From Bacteroidaceae bacterium (GTDB lineage: Bacteria; Bacteroidota; Bacteroidia; Bacteroidales; Bacteroidaceae): a DNA stretch of 64,000 nt. The DNA is taken from the NCBI GenBank assembly GCA_024688885.1, contig JAILDV010000055.1, positions 1 through 64,000 on the forward strand, read 5' to 3'. Below are positions 62,050 to 64,000 of this stretch, piece by piece. The position numbers and the translations under genes are program-made. The notes below the pieces were generated by a model. It was given only the letters and a program-made list of their open reading frames with translations. It was not told where the DNA came from and searched no databases. Numbering within the stretch: position 1 is the first letter of the stretch; each line of letters opens with the position of its first letter.

Positions 62050-62058
62050 GCAAAGATA
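62050..62058 (-). promoter_or_regulatory. Rubrerythrin-operon -7 box
   Basis: TATCTTTGC on the minus strand. Confidence 0.65.
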
Positions 62059-62114
62059 CGATTAAATGAGAATAATACAAAGAAAAGAAGATTATTTTCA
62101 GTTTTTTTATAAAA

Positions 62115-62156
62115 AAAGAGGCTCCGAAACAATTGCAAACGTATCAGAGCCTCTTT
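62115..62156 (-). terminator. groEL terminator
   Basis: AAAGAGGCTC (62115-62124) pairs with GAGCCTCTTT (62147-62156), followed on the minus strand by a T-rich run. It lies about 160 bases downstream of the groEL stop; the stretch between holds no gene. Confidence 0.8.
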
Positions 62157-62317
62157 CTTTGCTATTTTTAAGTGCTTCTGCGAGGCTTAAATCAAACAAA
62201 TCCTCTCAAATCTCCATGTTTCATTTGTCAAATTGGGCAAGATTTGTAAGATCTCTCGCAAAGCGACTTCTCACGTCTTTCTCACCGCATGGAGAAAATC
62301 GCCAAACGCGTGAGCCA

Positions 62318-63961
<1,644 letters not shown>

Positions 63962-64000
63962 TTAACTATTTACAATTTACCATTTATTTTTCGATTTGAC

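Overview
The window looks like a chromosomal segment of a Bacteroidota bacterium, most likely order Bacteroidales and close to Prevotellaceae. The support is the many Bacteroides-type -7 boxes (TAnnTTTG) 20-60 bases before start codons, the SOTCase-type carbamoyltransferase, the gene orders mnmG-apt-uvrC-dtd-deoC and parE-coaD-S41 protease, DUF4861/pectinesterase genes, reverse rubrerythrin and TlpA-like lipoproteins. No rRNA, tRNA, CRISPR array, prophage or intact insertion sequence was seen.

Layout. 0.5-2.0 kb: a TlpA-like thioredoxin protein (-). 2.3-8.1 kb: mnmG, apt, uvrC, dtd, deoC (+), with two perfect parS-type sites in opposite orientation on either side of apt. 8.1-16.7 kb: polyprenyl synthase (-), then polA, a secreted endo/exonuclease-phosphatase family protein, an acyltransferase, parE and coaD. 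16.7-21 kb: S41 protease, ybeY and a fused class-I amidotransferase/M19 dipeptidase. 21-27.3 kb: an FHA protein, a fimbrial-type lipoprotein and FKBP (-), ychF and lgt (+), a succinylornithine-type carbamoyltransferase (-). 27.5-36.8 kb, all (-): DEAD-box helicase, PfkB kinase, M16 protease, a chromate-transporter pair and purL. 37.1-38.4 kb: a lipoprotein. 38.7-39.1 kb: two opposed arrays of DnaA-box-like 9-mers around a 63-codon gene, the best replication-origin candidate here. 39.2-44.5 kb: ribD (+), then comF, recX and leuS (-). 44.7-51.2 kb: a pectin-type polysaccharide cluster (SGNH hydrolase, GH43, DUF4861, pectinesterase, alpha/beta hydrolase, DUF3237) without SusC/SusD genes. 51.3-61.9 kb, all (-): pepD, comM, two envelope lipoproteins, a LolC/E-type permease, rbfA, an O-methyltransferase, aroQ, dusB, rubredoxin and rubrerythrin. 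62.3-63.9 kb: groEL (-); groES would be expected just beyond the edge.

Repeats are the striking feature. One family is a 122-base GC-rich palindromic element. Two full copies and one half copy lie in frame inside leuS, and two half or rearranged copies lie between genes at 21.0 and 26.0 kb. It resembles the Rickettsia palindromic elements, which insert into protein genes. The other families are short-unit intergenic repeats: GGAATTA, CTCTAAACC, CTGTCAA, TTATCAA, AGTGAAA and GGAGTTA types. Several loci share the same module order. Some of these repeats reach into coding sequence and supply the C-terminus or an internal loop of a protein.

Most of the window is housekeeping: translation and tRNA modification, DNA replication and repair, nucleotide and cofactor synthesis, envelope biogenesis and oxidative-stress defence. 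The pectin cluster is the main accessory region.
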